Shown one piece after another: positions 45,319 through 59,495 of a stretch of 64,000 bases of DNA. A model generated the notes under the pieces. It did no database searches. It saw nothing but the letters and a program-made list of their open reading frames with translations, and had not been told where the DNA came from. The stretch's first letter is position 1, and every line of letters begins with the position of its first letter. The stretch covers positions 88,767,860-88,831,859 of the forward strand of contig OX104118.1 of assembly GCA_944474755.1 (NCBI GenBank), read 5' to 3'. The stretch is from Limnoperna fortunei. Its lineage: Eukaryota > Mollusca > Bivalvia > Mytilida > Modiolidae. A program made the position numbers and the translations under genes.

Positions 45319-47547
45319 CAGCGAGAACCTTTTGAACTGATGACCAAAACATTGACACAGAACGGACAACCTGAGCACTAATATACACATGTGATCACTT
45401 GAACTGACAACCTGAACATTGACAGACAACTATGATCACTTGAACTGACAACCTAAACATTGACAGACAACTATGATCACTTGAACTGACAACCTAAACA
45501 TTGACAAACAACTATGATCACTTGAACTGACAACCTAAACATTGACACACACCTGTGATCACTTGAACTGACAACATAAACATTGACACAATTAGGGGAT
45601 CATTTGAACTGACAATCTAAACATTGACACACACCGGTGATCACTAGAACTGACAAGCGTGACATTGATACATTTAGGTGATCATTTGAACTGACAACCA
45701 AAACATTGTCACGCACAGGTGATCACTTCAACTGACAACCGTAACATTGACACTGACAACCTTAACATTGACACACACCGGTGATCGCTTGAACTGAAAA
45801 ACTTATACATTGACACACACCGGTGATCACTTGAACTGACAACCTTAACATTGACACACTTAGGTGATCATTTGAACTGACAACGTAAAGATTGACACAC
45901 ACCATTAATCGCTTGAACTGACAACCTAAACATCTACACACACCGGTGATCACTTGAACTGACAGCCTAAACAATGACACACGCCTGTGATCACTTGAAC
46001 TAACAACCTAAACATTGACACACACCGGTGATCATTTGAACTGACAGCCTAAACAATGACACACACCGGTGATCACTTGAACTGACAACCTAACCATTGA
46101 CTAACTTAGCTGATCACTTGAACTGACAACCTAAACATTGACACACACCGGTGATCACTAGAACTGACAAGCGTAACATTGATACATTTAGGTGATCAGT
46201 TGAACTGACAACCTAAACATTGACACACACCTGTGATCACTTGAACTGACAACCTAAACATTGACACAATTAGGTGATCATTTGAACTGACAACATAAAC
46301 ATAGACACACACCAGAGATCACTTGAACTGGCAACTTTAACATTGACACACACACACACCGGTGATAACTTGAACTGACAACCTAAACATTGACACAGTT
46401 GGATGATCATTTGAACTGACAACCTAAACATTGGCACACACCGGTGATCACTTGAACTGACAACCTTAACATTGACACACACACACCGGTGATAACTTTA
46501 ACTGATAACCGTAACATTGATACATTTAGGTGATCATTTTAACTGACAACCTAAACATAGATTCACACCAGTGATCACTTGACTACTGACAACCTAAACA
46601 TTGACACACACCATTGATCACTTGAACTGACAACTTAAACATAGACACACTTAGGTGATCATTTGAACTGAAACCTAAACATTGACACACACCAGTGATC
46701 ACTTGAACTGACAACCTATACATTGACACACACCGGTGATCACTTGAACTGACAACCTAAACATTGTCACACACCGTTGATCAAGAGAACTGACAACCTA
46801 AACATTGACACACTTAGGTGATTATTTGAACTGACAACCTAAACATTGATACACACAGCGATCACTTAAACTGACAACCTAAGCATTGACACACACCTGT
46901 GATCACCTGAACTGACAACCTAAACATTGACACAGACCGGTGATCACTTGAACTGACAAACTTAACATTGACACACCCCGGTGATCACTTGAACTGACAA
47001 ACTAAACATTGACACACACCTTTGATAACTTGAACTGACAACCTTAAACATTGACACACTTAGGTGATCATTTGCACTGACATCCTAAACATTGACCCAC
47101 ACCTGTGATCACTTGAATTGACAACCTAACCATTGATACACACCGGTGATCACTTGAACTGACACCCTAAACATTGATACATTTTGGTGATCATTTGAAC
47201 TGACAACCTAAACATTGACACACACCGGTGATCACTTGAACTGACAACCTTAACATCGACACACTTAGGTGATCATTTGCACTGACATCATAAACATTGA
47301 CACACATCGGTGATCACTTGAACTTACAACCTAAACATTGACATACACCGGTGATCACTTGGACTGACATCATAAACATTGACACACATCGGTGATCACT
47401 TGAACTTACAACCTAAACATTGACATACACCGGTGATCACTTGGACTGACAACCTAAACATTGACACACTTAGGCGATCGTTTGAAAGACAATCTAAACA
47501 CTGACACACTCAACGGTGATAACTTGAACAGACAAAACATTGGCATT
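45319..47547 (+). repeat. right-hand higher-order unit 1 (2229 bp)
   Basis: Marker-to-marker length from CAGCGAGAACC at 45319 to 47548. Near 46190 it has lost one monomer relative to the next unit (about 48420), then jumps back at about 46.20-46.26 kb to sequence of the 44.0-kb type, which gives the short period. Contains the 62-bp monomer at 45728-45789. Confidence 0.8.
45728..45789 (+). repeat. single 62-bp extended monomer of the right-hand unit
   Basis: One 62-bp monomer per right-hand unit, starting TCAACTGACAACCG. By unit offset it recurs at 47957, 52903, 57601, 59905 and 62783. It is a convenient landmark for counting units. Confidence 0.75.
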
Positions 47548-50500
47548 CAGCGAGAACCTTTTGAACTGATGACCAAAACATTGACACAGAACGGACAACC
47601 TGAGCACTAATATACACATGTGATCACTTGAACTGACAACCTGAACATTGACAGACAACTATGATCACTTGAACTGACAACCTAAACATTGACAGACAAC
47701 TATGATCACTTGAACTGACAACCTAAACATTGACAAACAACTATGATCACTTGAACTGACAACCTAAACATTGACACACACCTGTGATCACTTGAACTGA
47801 CAACATAAACATTGACACAATTAGGGGATCATTTGAACTGACAATCTAAACATTGACACACACCGGTGATCACTAGAACTGACAAGCGTGACATTGATAC
47901 ATTTAGGTGATCATTTGAACTGACAACCAAAACATTGTCACGCACAGGTGATCACTTCAACTGACAACCGTAACATTGACACTGACAACCTTAACATTGA
48001 CACACACCGGTGATCGCTTGAACTGAAAAACTTATACATTGACACACACCGGTGATCACTTGAACTGACAACCTTAACATTGACACACTTAGGTGATCAT
48101 TTGAACTGACAACGTAAAGATTGACACACACCATTAATCGCTTGAACTGACAACCTAAACATCTACACACACCGGTGATCACTTGAACTGACAGCCTAAA
48201 CAATGACACACGCCTGTGATCACTTGAACTAACAACCTAAACATTGACACACACCGGTGATCATTTGAACTGACAGCCTAAACAATGACACACACCGGTG
48301 ATCACTTGAACTGACAACCTAACCATTGACTAACTTAGCTGATCACTTGAACTGACAACCTAAACATTGACACACACCGGTGATCACTAGAACTGACAAG
48401 CGTAACATTGATACATTTAGGTGATCATTTGAACTGACAACCAAAACATTGACACACACCGGTGATCAGTTGAACTGACAACCTAAACATTGACACACAC
48501 CTGTGATCACTTGAACTGACAACCTAAACATTGACACAATTAAGTGATCATTTGAACTGACAACATAAACATAGACACACACCAGAGATCACTTGAACTG
48601 ACAACCTTAACATTGACACACACACACCGGTGATCACTTGAATTGACAACCTAAACATTGACACAGTTGGGTGATCATTTGAACTGACAACCTAAACATT
48701 GGCACACACCGGTGATCACTTGAACTGACAACCTTAACATTGACACACACACACACCGGTGATCACTTGAACTGACAACCTAAACATTGACACACCGGTG
48801 ATAACTTGAACTGATAACCGTAACATTGACACACGTAGGTGATCGTTTGAACTGAAAATCTAAGCACAGACACAAACCGAGGATCACTTGAACTGACAAC
48901 TAAACTGACAAACAGCGGTGATCACTTGAACTGACAACTTAAACATTGACACACTTAGGTGATCATTTGAACTGAAACCTAAACATTGACACACACCAGT
49001 GATCACTTGAACTGACAACCTAAACATTGACACACACCGGTGATCACTTGAACTGACAACCTAAACATTGTCACACACCGTTGATCAATAGAACTGACAA
49101 CCTAAACATTGATACACTTAGGTGATTATTTGAACTGACAACCTAAACATTGATACACACAGCGATCACTTAAACTGACAACCTAAGCATTGACACACAC
49201 CTGTGATCACCTGAACTGACAACCTAAACATTGACACAGACCGGTGATCACTTGAACTGACAAACTAAACATTGACACACCCCGGTGATCACTTGAACTG
49301 ACAAACTAAGCACTGACACACACCGTTGATAACTTGAACTGACAACCTTAAACATTGACACACTTAGGTGATCATTTGCACTGACATCCTAAACATTGAC
49401 ACACACCTGTGATCACTTGAATTGACAACCTAAACATTGACACACACCGGTGATCACTTGAACTGACACCCTAAACATTGATACATTTTGGTGATCATTT
49501 GAACTGACAATATAAACTTTGTCACAGACCGGTGATCACTTGAACTGACAACCTAAACATTGACACATTTAGGTGATCATTTGCACTGACATCATAAACA
49601 TTGACACACACACCGGTGATCACTTGAACTGACACCCTAAACATTGATACATTTTGGTGATCATTTGAACTGACAACCTAAACATTGACACACACCGATG
49701 ATCACTTGAACTGACAACCTTATCATCGACACACTTAGGTGATCATTTGCACTGACATCATAAACATTGACACACATCGGTGATCACTTGAACTTACAAC
49801 CTAAACATTGACATACACCGGTGATCACTTGGACTGACAACCTAAACATTGACACACACACACACCGGTGTTAACTTGAACTGATAACCGTAACATTGAC
49901 AAACGTAGGTGATCGTTTGAACTGACAATCTAAACACAGACACAAACCGAGGATCACTTGAACTGACAACTAAACTGACACACAGCGGTGATCACTTGAA
50001 CTGATAACCGTAACATTGATAGATTTAGGTGATCATTTAAACTGACAACCTAAACATAGATTCACACCATTGATCACTTGAACTGACAACTTAAACATTG
50101 ACACACTTAGGTGATCATTTGAACTGAAACCTAAACATTGACACACACCAGTGATCACTTGAACTGACAACCTAAACATTGACACACACCGGTGATCACT
50201 TGAACTGACAACCTAAACATTGACATACACCGGTGATCACTTGGACTGACATCATAAACATTGACACACATCGGTGATCACTTGAACTTACAACCTAAAC
50301 ATTGACATACACCGGTGATCACTTGGACTGACATCATAAACATTGACACACATCGGTGATCACTTGAACTTACAACCTAAACATTGACATACACCGGTGA
50401 TCACTTGAACTGACAACCTAAACATTGTCACACACCGTTGATCAATAGAACTGACAAACTAAACATTGACACACTTAGGTGATTATTTGAACTGACAACC

Positions 50501-52493
50501 TAAACATTGATACACACAGCGATCACTTAAACTGACAACCTAAACATTGACACACACCTGTGATCACCTGAACTGACAACCTGAACACTGACACACACCG
50601 GTGATCACTTGAACTGACAAACGAAACATTAACACACCCCGGTGATCACTTGAACTGACAAACTAAACACTGACACACACCTTTGATCACTTGAACTGAA
50701 AACCTTAACATTGATACATTTAGGTGATCATTCGAACTGACAACCTAAACATTGACACACACCGGTGATCACTTGAAGTGACAACCTAAACATTGCCACA
50801 CACAGGTGATCACTTGAACTGAAAAACTTAAACATTGACACACACCGGTTATTACTTAATCTGACAACCGTAACATTGACACTGACAGCCTTAACATTTG
50901 ACACAAACCGGTGATCACTTGAACTGATAACCGTAACATTGACACTGACAGCCTTAACATTTGACACAAACCGGTGATCACTTGAACTGACAACCTAACC
51001 ATTGACACACTTAGGTGATCACTTGAACTGACAACCTAAACATTGACACACACCGGTGATCACTTGAACTGACAAGCGTAACATTGATACATTTAGGTGA
51101 TCATTTGAACTGACAACCAAAACATTGACACACACAGGTGAGCCGTTGAACTGACAACCTAAACATTGACAAGCACCTGTGATCACTTGAACTGACAACC
51201 TAAACATTGACACAATTAGGTGATCATTTGAACTGACAACATAAACATAGACACACACCAGAGATCACTTGAACTGGCAACTTTAACATTGACACACACA
51301 CACACCGGTGATAACTTGAACTGACAACCTAAACATTGACACAGTTGGATGATCATTTGAACTGACAACCTAAACATTGGCACACACCGGTGATCACTTG
51401 AACTGACAACCTTAACATTGACACACACACACCGGTGATAACTTGAACTGATAACCGTAACATTGATACATTTAGGTGATCATTTTAACTGACAACCTAA
51501 ACATAGATTCACACCAGTGATCACTTGACTACTGACAACCTAAACATTGACACACACCATTGATCACTTGAACTGACAACTTAAACATAGACACACTTAG
51601 GTGATCATTTGAACTGAAACCTAAACATTGACACACACCAGTGATCACTTGAACTGACAACCTATACATTGACACACACCGGTGATCACTTGAACTGACA
51701 ACCTAAACATTGTCACACACCGTTGATCAAGAGAACTGACAACCTAAACATTGACACACTTAGGTGATTATTTGAACTGACAACCTAAACATTGATACAC
51801 ACAGCGATCACTTAAACTGACAACCTAAGCATTGACACACACCTGTGATCACCTGAACTGACAGCCTAAACATTGACACAGACCGGTGATCACTTGAACT
51901 GACAAACTTAACATTGACACACCCCGGTGATCACTTGAACTGACAAACTAAACATTGACACACACCTTTGATAACTTGAACTGACAACCTTAAACATTGA
52001 CACACTTAGGTGATCATTTGCACTGACATCCTAAACATTGACCCACACCTGTGATCACTTGAATTGACAACCTAACCATTGATACACACCGGTGATCACT
52101 TGAACTGACACCCTAAACATTGATACATTTTGGTGATCATTTGAACTGACAACCTAAACATTGACACACACCGGTGATCACTTGAACTGACAACCTTAAC
52201 ATCGACACACTTAGGTGATCATTTGCACTGACATCATAAACATTGACACACATCGGTGATCACTTGAACTTACAACCTAAACATTGACATACACCGGTGA
52301 TCACTTGGACTGACATCATAAACATTGACACACATCGGTGGTCACTTGAACTTACAACCTAAACATTGACATACACCGGTGATCACTTGGACTGACAACC
52401 TAAACATTGACACACTTAGGCGATCGTTTGAAAGACAATCTAAACACTGACACACTCAACGGTGATAACTTGAACAGACAAAACATTGGCATT
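47548..52493 (+). repeat. right-hand higher-order unit 2 (4946 bp)
   Basis: Full-length unit. It runs on through 48.4-49.85 kb, then through sequence of the 42.9-43.8-kb type (from 49868) and back into the 44-kb type. It is 248 bp longer than the next unit. I can assign 205 bp to the extra segment at 50221-50425, 41 bp to a monomer near 49.25 kb that is absent near 54.17 kb, and 2 bp to a CA-run difference near 49605. Confidence 0.8.
50221..50425 (+). repeat. 205-bp patch (five monomers) absent from the sister unit
   Basis: Five monomers inserted at the place corresponding to 55124 in the next unit; the offset is 4903 before and 4698 after. The patch consists of 2.5 turns of an 82-bp dimer with GACATACACCGG, CACTTGGACTGACATCATAA and CACATCGG. 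That dimer is otherwise found at a different position of the unit (about 45.1-45.2, 47.33-47.44, 52.28-52.39, 57.0 and 59.28-59.39 kb). Exact edges can slide because monomers are alike. Confidence 0.8.
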
Positions 52494-55400
52494 CAGCGAG
52501 AACCTTTTGAACTGATGACCAAAACATTGACACAGAACGGACAACCTGAGCACTAATATACACATGTGATCACTTGAACTGACAACCTGAACATTGACAG
52601 ACAACTATGATCACTTGAACTGACAACCTAAACATTGACAGACAACTATGATCACTTGAACTGACAACCTAAACATTGACAAACAACTATGATCACTTGA
52701 ACTGACAACCTAAACATTGACACACACCTGTGATCACTTGAACTGACAACATAAACATTGACACAATTAGGGGATCATTTGAACTGACAATCTAAACATT
52801 GACACACACCGGTGATCACTAGAACTGACAAGCGTAACATTGATACATTTAGGTGATCATTTGAACTGACAACCAAAACATTGTCACGCACAGGTGATCA
52901 CTTCAACTGACAACCGTAACATTGACACTGACAACCCTAACATTGACACACACCGGTGATCGCTTGAACTGAAAAACTTATACATTGACACACACCGGTG
53001 ATCACTTGAACTGACAACCTTAACATTGACACACTTAGGTGATCATTTGAACTGACAACGTAAAGATTGACACACACCATTAATCGCTTGAACTGACAAC
53101 CTAAACATCTACACACACCGGTGATCACTTGAACTGACAGCCTAAACAATGACACACGCCTGTGATCACTTGAACTAACAACCTAAACATTGACACACAC
53201 CGGTGATCATTTGAACTGACAGCCTAAACAATGACACACACCGGTGATCACTTGAACTGACAACCTAACCATTGACTAACTTAGCTGATCACTTGAACTG
53301 ACAACCTAAACATTGACACACACCGGTGATCACTAGAACTGACAAGCGTAACATTGATACATTTAGGTGATCATTTGAACTGACAACCAAAACATTGACA
53401 CACACCGGTGATCAGTTGAACTGACAACCTAAACATTGACACACACCTGTGATCACTTGAACTGACAACCTAAACATTGACACAATTAAGTGATCATTTG
53501 AACTGACAACATAAACATAGACACACACCAGAGATCACTTGAACTGACAACCTTAACATTGACACACACACACCGGTGATCACTTGAATTGACAACCTAA
53601 ACAATGACACAGTTGGGTGATCATTTGAACTGACAACCTAAACATTGGCACACACCGGTGATCACTTGAACTGACAACCTTAACATTGACACACACACAC
53701 ACCGGTGATCACTTGAACTGACAACCTAAACATTGACACACCGGTGATAACTTGAACTGATAACCGTAACATTGACACACGTAGGTGATCGTTTGAACTG
53801 AAAATCTAAGCACAGACACAAACCGAGGATCACTTGAACTGACAACTAAACTGACAAACAGCGGTGATCACTTGAACTGACAACTTAAACATTGACACAC
53901 TTAGGTGATCTTTTGAACTGAAACCTAAACATTGACACACACCAGTGATCACTTGAACTGACAACCTAAACATTGACACACACCGGTGATCACTTGAACT
54001 GACAACCTAAACATTGTCACACACCGTTGATCAATAGAACTGACAACCTAAACATTGATACACTTAGGTGATTATTTGAACTGACAACCTAAACATTGAT
54101 ACACACAGCGATCACTTAAACTGACAACCTAAGCATTGACACACACCTGTGATCACCTGAACTGACAACCTAAACATTGACACACCCCGGTGATCACTTG
54201 AACTGAAAAACTAAGCACTGACACACACAGTTGATAACTTGAACTAACAACCTTAAACATTGACACACTTAGGTGATCATTTGCACTGACATCCTAAACA
54301 TTGACACACACCTGTGATCACTTGAATTGACAACCTAAACATTGACACACACCGGTGATCACTTGAACTGACACCCTAAACATTGATACATTTTGGTGAT
54401 CATTTGAACTGACAATATAAACTTTGTCACAGACCGGTGATCACTTGAACTGACAACCTAAACATTGACACATTTAGGTGATCATTTGCACTGACATCAT
54501 AAACATTGACACACACCGGTGATCACTTGAACTGACACCCTAAACATTGATACATTTTGGTGATCATTTGAACTGACAACCTAAACATTGACACACACCG
54601 ATGATCACTTGAACTGACAACCTTATCATCGACACACTTAGGTGATCATTTGCACTGACATCATAAACATTGACACACATCGGTGATCACTTGAACTTAC
54701 AACCTAAACATTGACATACACCGGTGATCACTTGGACTGACAACCTAAACATTGACACACACACACACCGGTGTTAACTTGAACTGATAACCGTAACATT
54801 GACAAACGTAGGTGATCGTTTGAACTGACAATCTAAACACAGACACAAACCGAGGATCACTTGAACTGACAACTAAACTGACACACAGCGGTGATCACTT
54901 GAACTGATAACCGTAACATTGATAGATTTAGGTGATCATTTAAACTGACAACCTAAACATAGATTCACACCATTGATCACTTGAACTGACAACTTAAACA
55001 TTGACACACTTAGGTGATCATTTGAACTGAAACCTAAACATTGACACACACCAGTGATCACTTGAACTGACAACCTAAACATTGACACACACCGGTGATC
55101 ACTTGAACTGACAACCTAAACATTGTCACACACCGTTGATCAATAGAACTGACAAACTAAACATTGACACACTTAGGTGATTATTTGAACTGACAACCTA
55201 AACATTGATACACACAGCGATCACTTAAACTGACAACCTAAACATTGACACACACCTGTGATCACCTGAACTGACAACCTGAACACTGACACACACCGGT
55301 GATCACTTGAACTGACAAACGAAACATTAACACACCCCGGTGATCACTTGAACTGACAAACTAAACACTGACACACACCTTTGATCACTTGAACTGAAAA

Positions 55401-57191
55401 CCTTAACATTGATACATTTAGGTGATCATTCGAACTGACAACCTAAACATTGACACACACCGGTGATCACTTGAAGTGACAACCTAAACATTGCCACACA
55501 CAGGTGATCACTTGAACTGAAAAACTTAAACATTGACACACACCGGTTATTACTTAATCTGACAACCGTAACATTGACACTGACAGCCTTAACATTTGAT
55601 ACAAACCGGTGATCACTTGAACTGATAACCGTAACATTGACACTGACAGCCTTAACATTTGACACAAACCGGTGATCACTTGAACTGACAACCTAACCAT
55701 TGACACACTTAGGTGATCACTTGAACTGACAACCTAAACATTGACACACACCGGTGATCACTTGAACTGACAAGCGTAACATTGATACATTTAGGTGATC
55801 ATTTGAACTGACAACCAAAACATTGACACACACAGGTGAGCCGTTGAACTGACAACCTAAACATTGACAAGCACCTGTGATCACTTGAACTGACAACCTA
55901 AACATTGACACAATTAGATGATCATTTGAACTGACAACATAAACATAGACACACACCAGAGATCACTTGAACTGGCAACTTTAACATTGACACACACACA
56001 CACCGGTGATAACTTGAACTGACAACCTAAACATTGACACAGTTGGATGATCATTTGAACTGACAACCTAAACATTGGCACACACCGGTGATCACTTGAA
56101 CTGACAACCTTAACATTGACACACACACACCGGTGATAACTTGAACTGATAACCGTAACATTGATACATTTAGGTGATCATTTTAACTGACAACCTAAAC
56201 ATAGATTCACACCAGTGATCACTTGACTACTGACAACCTAAACATTGACACACACCATTGATCACTTGAACTGACAACTTAAACATAGACACACTTAGGT
56301 GATCATTTGAACTGAAACCTAAACATTGACACACACCAGTGATCACTTGAACTGACAACCTATACATTGACACACACCGGTGATCACTTGAACTGACAAC
56401 CTAAACATTGTCACACACCGTTGATCAAGAGAACTGACAACCTAAACATTGACACACTTAGGTGATTATTTGAACTGACAACCTAAACATTGATACACAC
56501 AGCGATCACTTAAACTGACAACCTAAGCATTGACACACACCTGTGATCACCTGAACTGACAACCTAAACATTGACACAGACCGGTGATCACTTGAACTGA
56601 CAAACTTAACATTGACACACCCCGGTGATCACTTGAACTGACAAACTAAACATTGACACACACCTTTGATAACTTGAACTGACAACCTTAAACATTGACA
56701 CACTTAGGTGATCATTTGCACTGACATCCTAAACATTGACCCACACCTGTGATCACTTGAATTGACAACCTAACCATTGATACACACCGGTGATCACTTG
56801 AACTGACACCCTAAACATTGATACATTTTGGTGATCATTTGAACTGACAACCTAAACATTGACACACACCGGTGATCACTTGAACTGACAACCTTAAGAT
56901 CGACACACTTAGGTGATCATTTGCACTGACATCATAAACATTGACACACATCGGTGATCACTTGAACTTACAACCTAAACATTGACATACACCGGTGATC
57001 ACTTGGACTGACATCATAAACATTGACACACATCGGTGATCACTTGAACTGACAACCTAAACATTGACATACACCGGTGATCACTTGGACTGACAACCTA
57101 AACATTGACACACTTAGGCGATCGTTTGAAAGACAATCTAAACACTGACACACTCAACGGTGATAACTTGAACAGACAAAACATTGGCATT
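52494..57191 (+). repeat. right-hand higher-order unit 3 (4698 bp)
   Basis: Second full-length unit, co-linear with unit 2 apart from the 248 bp explained there. It introduces variants that later units share: AAACAATGACACAG near 53601 and GGTGATCTTTTGAAC near 53908. Near 56896 it has TTAAGATCGACACAC, seen again only near 62078. Confidence 0.8.
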
Positions 57192-59495
57192 CAGCGAGAA
57201 CCTTTTGAACTGATGACCAAAACATTGACACAGAACGGACAACCTGAGCACTAATATACACATGTGATCACTTGAACTGACAACCTGAACATTGACAGAC
57301 AACTATGATCACTTGAACTGACAACCTAAACATTGACAGACAACTATGATCACTTGAACTGACAACCTAAACATTGACAAACAACTATGATCACTTGAAC
57401 TGACAACCTAAACATTGACACACACCTGTGATCACTTGAACTGACAACATAAACATTGACACAATTAGGGGATCATTTGAACTGACAATCTAAACATTGA
57501 CACACACCGGTGATCACTAGAACTGACAAGCGTAACATTGATACATTTAGGTGATCATTTGAACTGACAACCAAAACATTGTCACGCACAGGTGATCACT
57601 TCAACTGACAACCGTAACATTGACACTGACAACCTTAACATTGACACACACCGGTGATCGCTTGAACTGAAAAACTTATACATTGACACACACCGGTGAT
57701 CACTTGAACTGACAACCTTAACACTGACACACTTAGGTGATCATTTGAACTGACAACGTAAAGATTGACACACACCATTAATCGCTTGAACTGACAACCT
57801 AAACATCTACACACACCGGTGATCACTTGAACTGACAGCCTAAACAATGACACACGCCTGTGATCACTTGAACTAACAACCTAAACATTGACACACACCG
57901 GTGATCATTTGAACTGACAGCCTAAACAATGACACACACCGGTGATCACTTGAACTGACAACCTAACCATTGACTAACTTAGCTGATCACTTGAACTGAC
58001 AACCTAAACATTGACACACACCGGTGATCACTAGAACTGACAAGCGTAACATTGATACATTTAGGTGATCATTTGAACTGACAACCAAAACATTGACACA
58101 CACCGGTGATCAGTTGAACTGACAACCTAAACATTGACACACACCTGTGATCACTTGAACTGACAACCTAAACATTGACACAATTAAGTGATCATTTGAA
58201 CTGTCAACATAAACATAGACACACACCAGAGATCACTTGAACTGACAACCTTAACATTGACACACACACACCGGTGATCACTTGAATTGACAACCTAAAC
58301 AATGACACAGTTGGGTGATCATTTGAACTGACAACCTAAACATTGGCACACACCGGTGATCACTTGAACTGACAACCTTAACATTGACACACACACACAC
58401 CGGTGATCACTTGAACTGACAACCTAAACATTGACACACCGGTGATAACTTGAACTGATAACCGTAACATTGACACACGTAGGTGATCGTTTGAACTGAA
58501 AATCTAAGCACAGACACAAACCGAGGATCACTTGAACTGACAACTAAACTGACAAACAGCGGTGATCACTTGAACTGACAACTTAAACATTGACACACTT
58601 AGGTGATCTTTTGAACTGAAACCTAAACATTGACACACACCAGTGATCACTTGAACTGACAACCTAAACATTGACACACACCGGTGATCACTTGAACTGA
58701 CAACCTAAACATTGTCACACACCGTTGATCAATAGAACTGACAACCTAAACATTGATACACTTAGGTGATTATTTGAACTGACAACCTAAACATTGATAC
58801 ACACAGCGATCACTTAAACTGACAACCTAAGCATTGACACACACCTGTGATCACCTGAACTGACAACCTAAACATTGACACAGACCGGTGATCACTTGAA
58901 CTGACAAACTTAACATTGACACACCCCGGTGATCACTTGAACTGACAAACTAAACATTGACACACACCTTTGATAACTTGAACTGACAACCTTAAACATT
59001 GACACACTTAGGTGATCATTTGCACTGACATCCTAAACATTGACCCACACCTGTGATCACTTGAATTGACAACCTAACCATTGATACACACCGGTGATCA
59101 CTTGAACTGACACCCTAAACATTGATACATTTTGGTGATCATTTGAACTGACAACCTAAACATTGACACACACCGGTGATCACTTGAACTGACAACCTTA
59201 ACATCGACACACTTAGGTGATCATTTGCACTGACATCATAAACATTGACACACATCGGTGATCACTTGAACTTACAACCTAAACATTGACATACACCGGT
59301 GATCACTTGGACTGACATCATAAACATTGACACACATCGGTGATCACTTGAACTTACAACCTAAACATTGACATACACCGGTGATCACTTGGACTGACAA
59401 CCTAAACATTGACACACTTAGGCGATCGTTTGAAAGACAATCTAAACACTGACACACTCAACGGTGATAACTTGAACAGACAAAACATTGGCATT
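57192..59495 (+). repeat. right-hand higher-order unit 4 (2304 bp)
   Basis: Short unit. It follows unit 3 until about 58.86 kb. There it switches, within the monomers around ACCTGTGATCACCTGAAC, from the 54.15-kb type to the 56.56-kb type and so skips about 2.4 kb (4698 less 2304 is 2394 bp). Confidence 0.8.
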
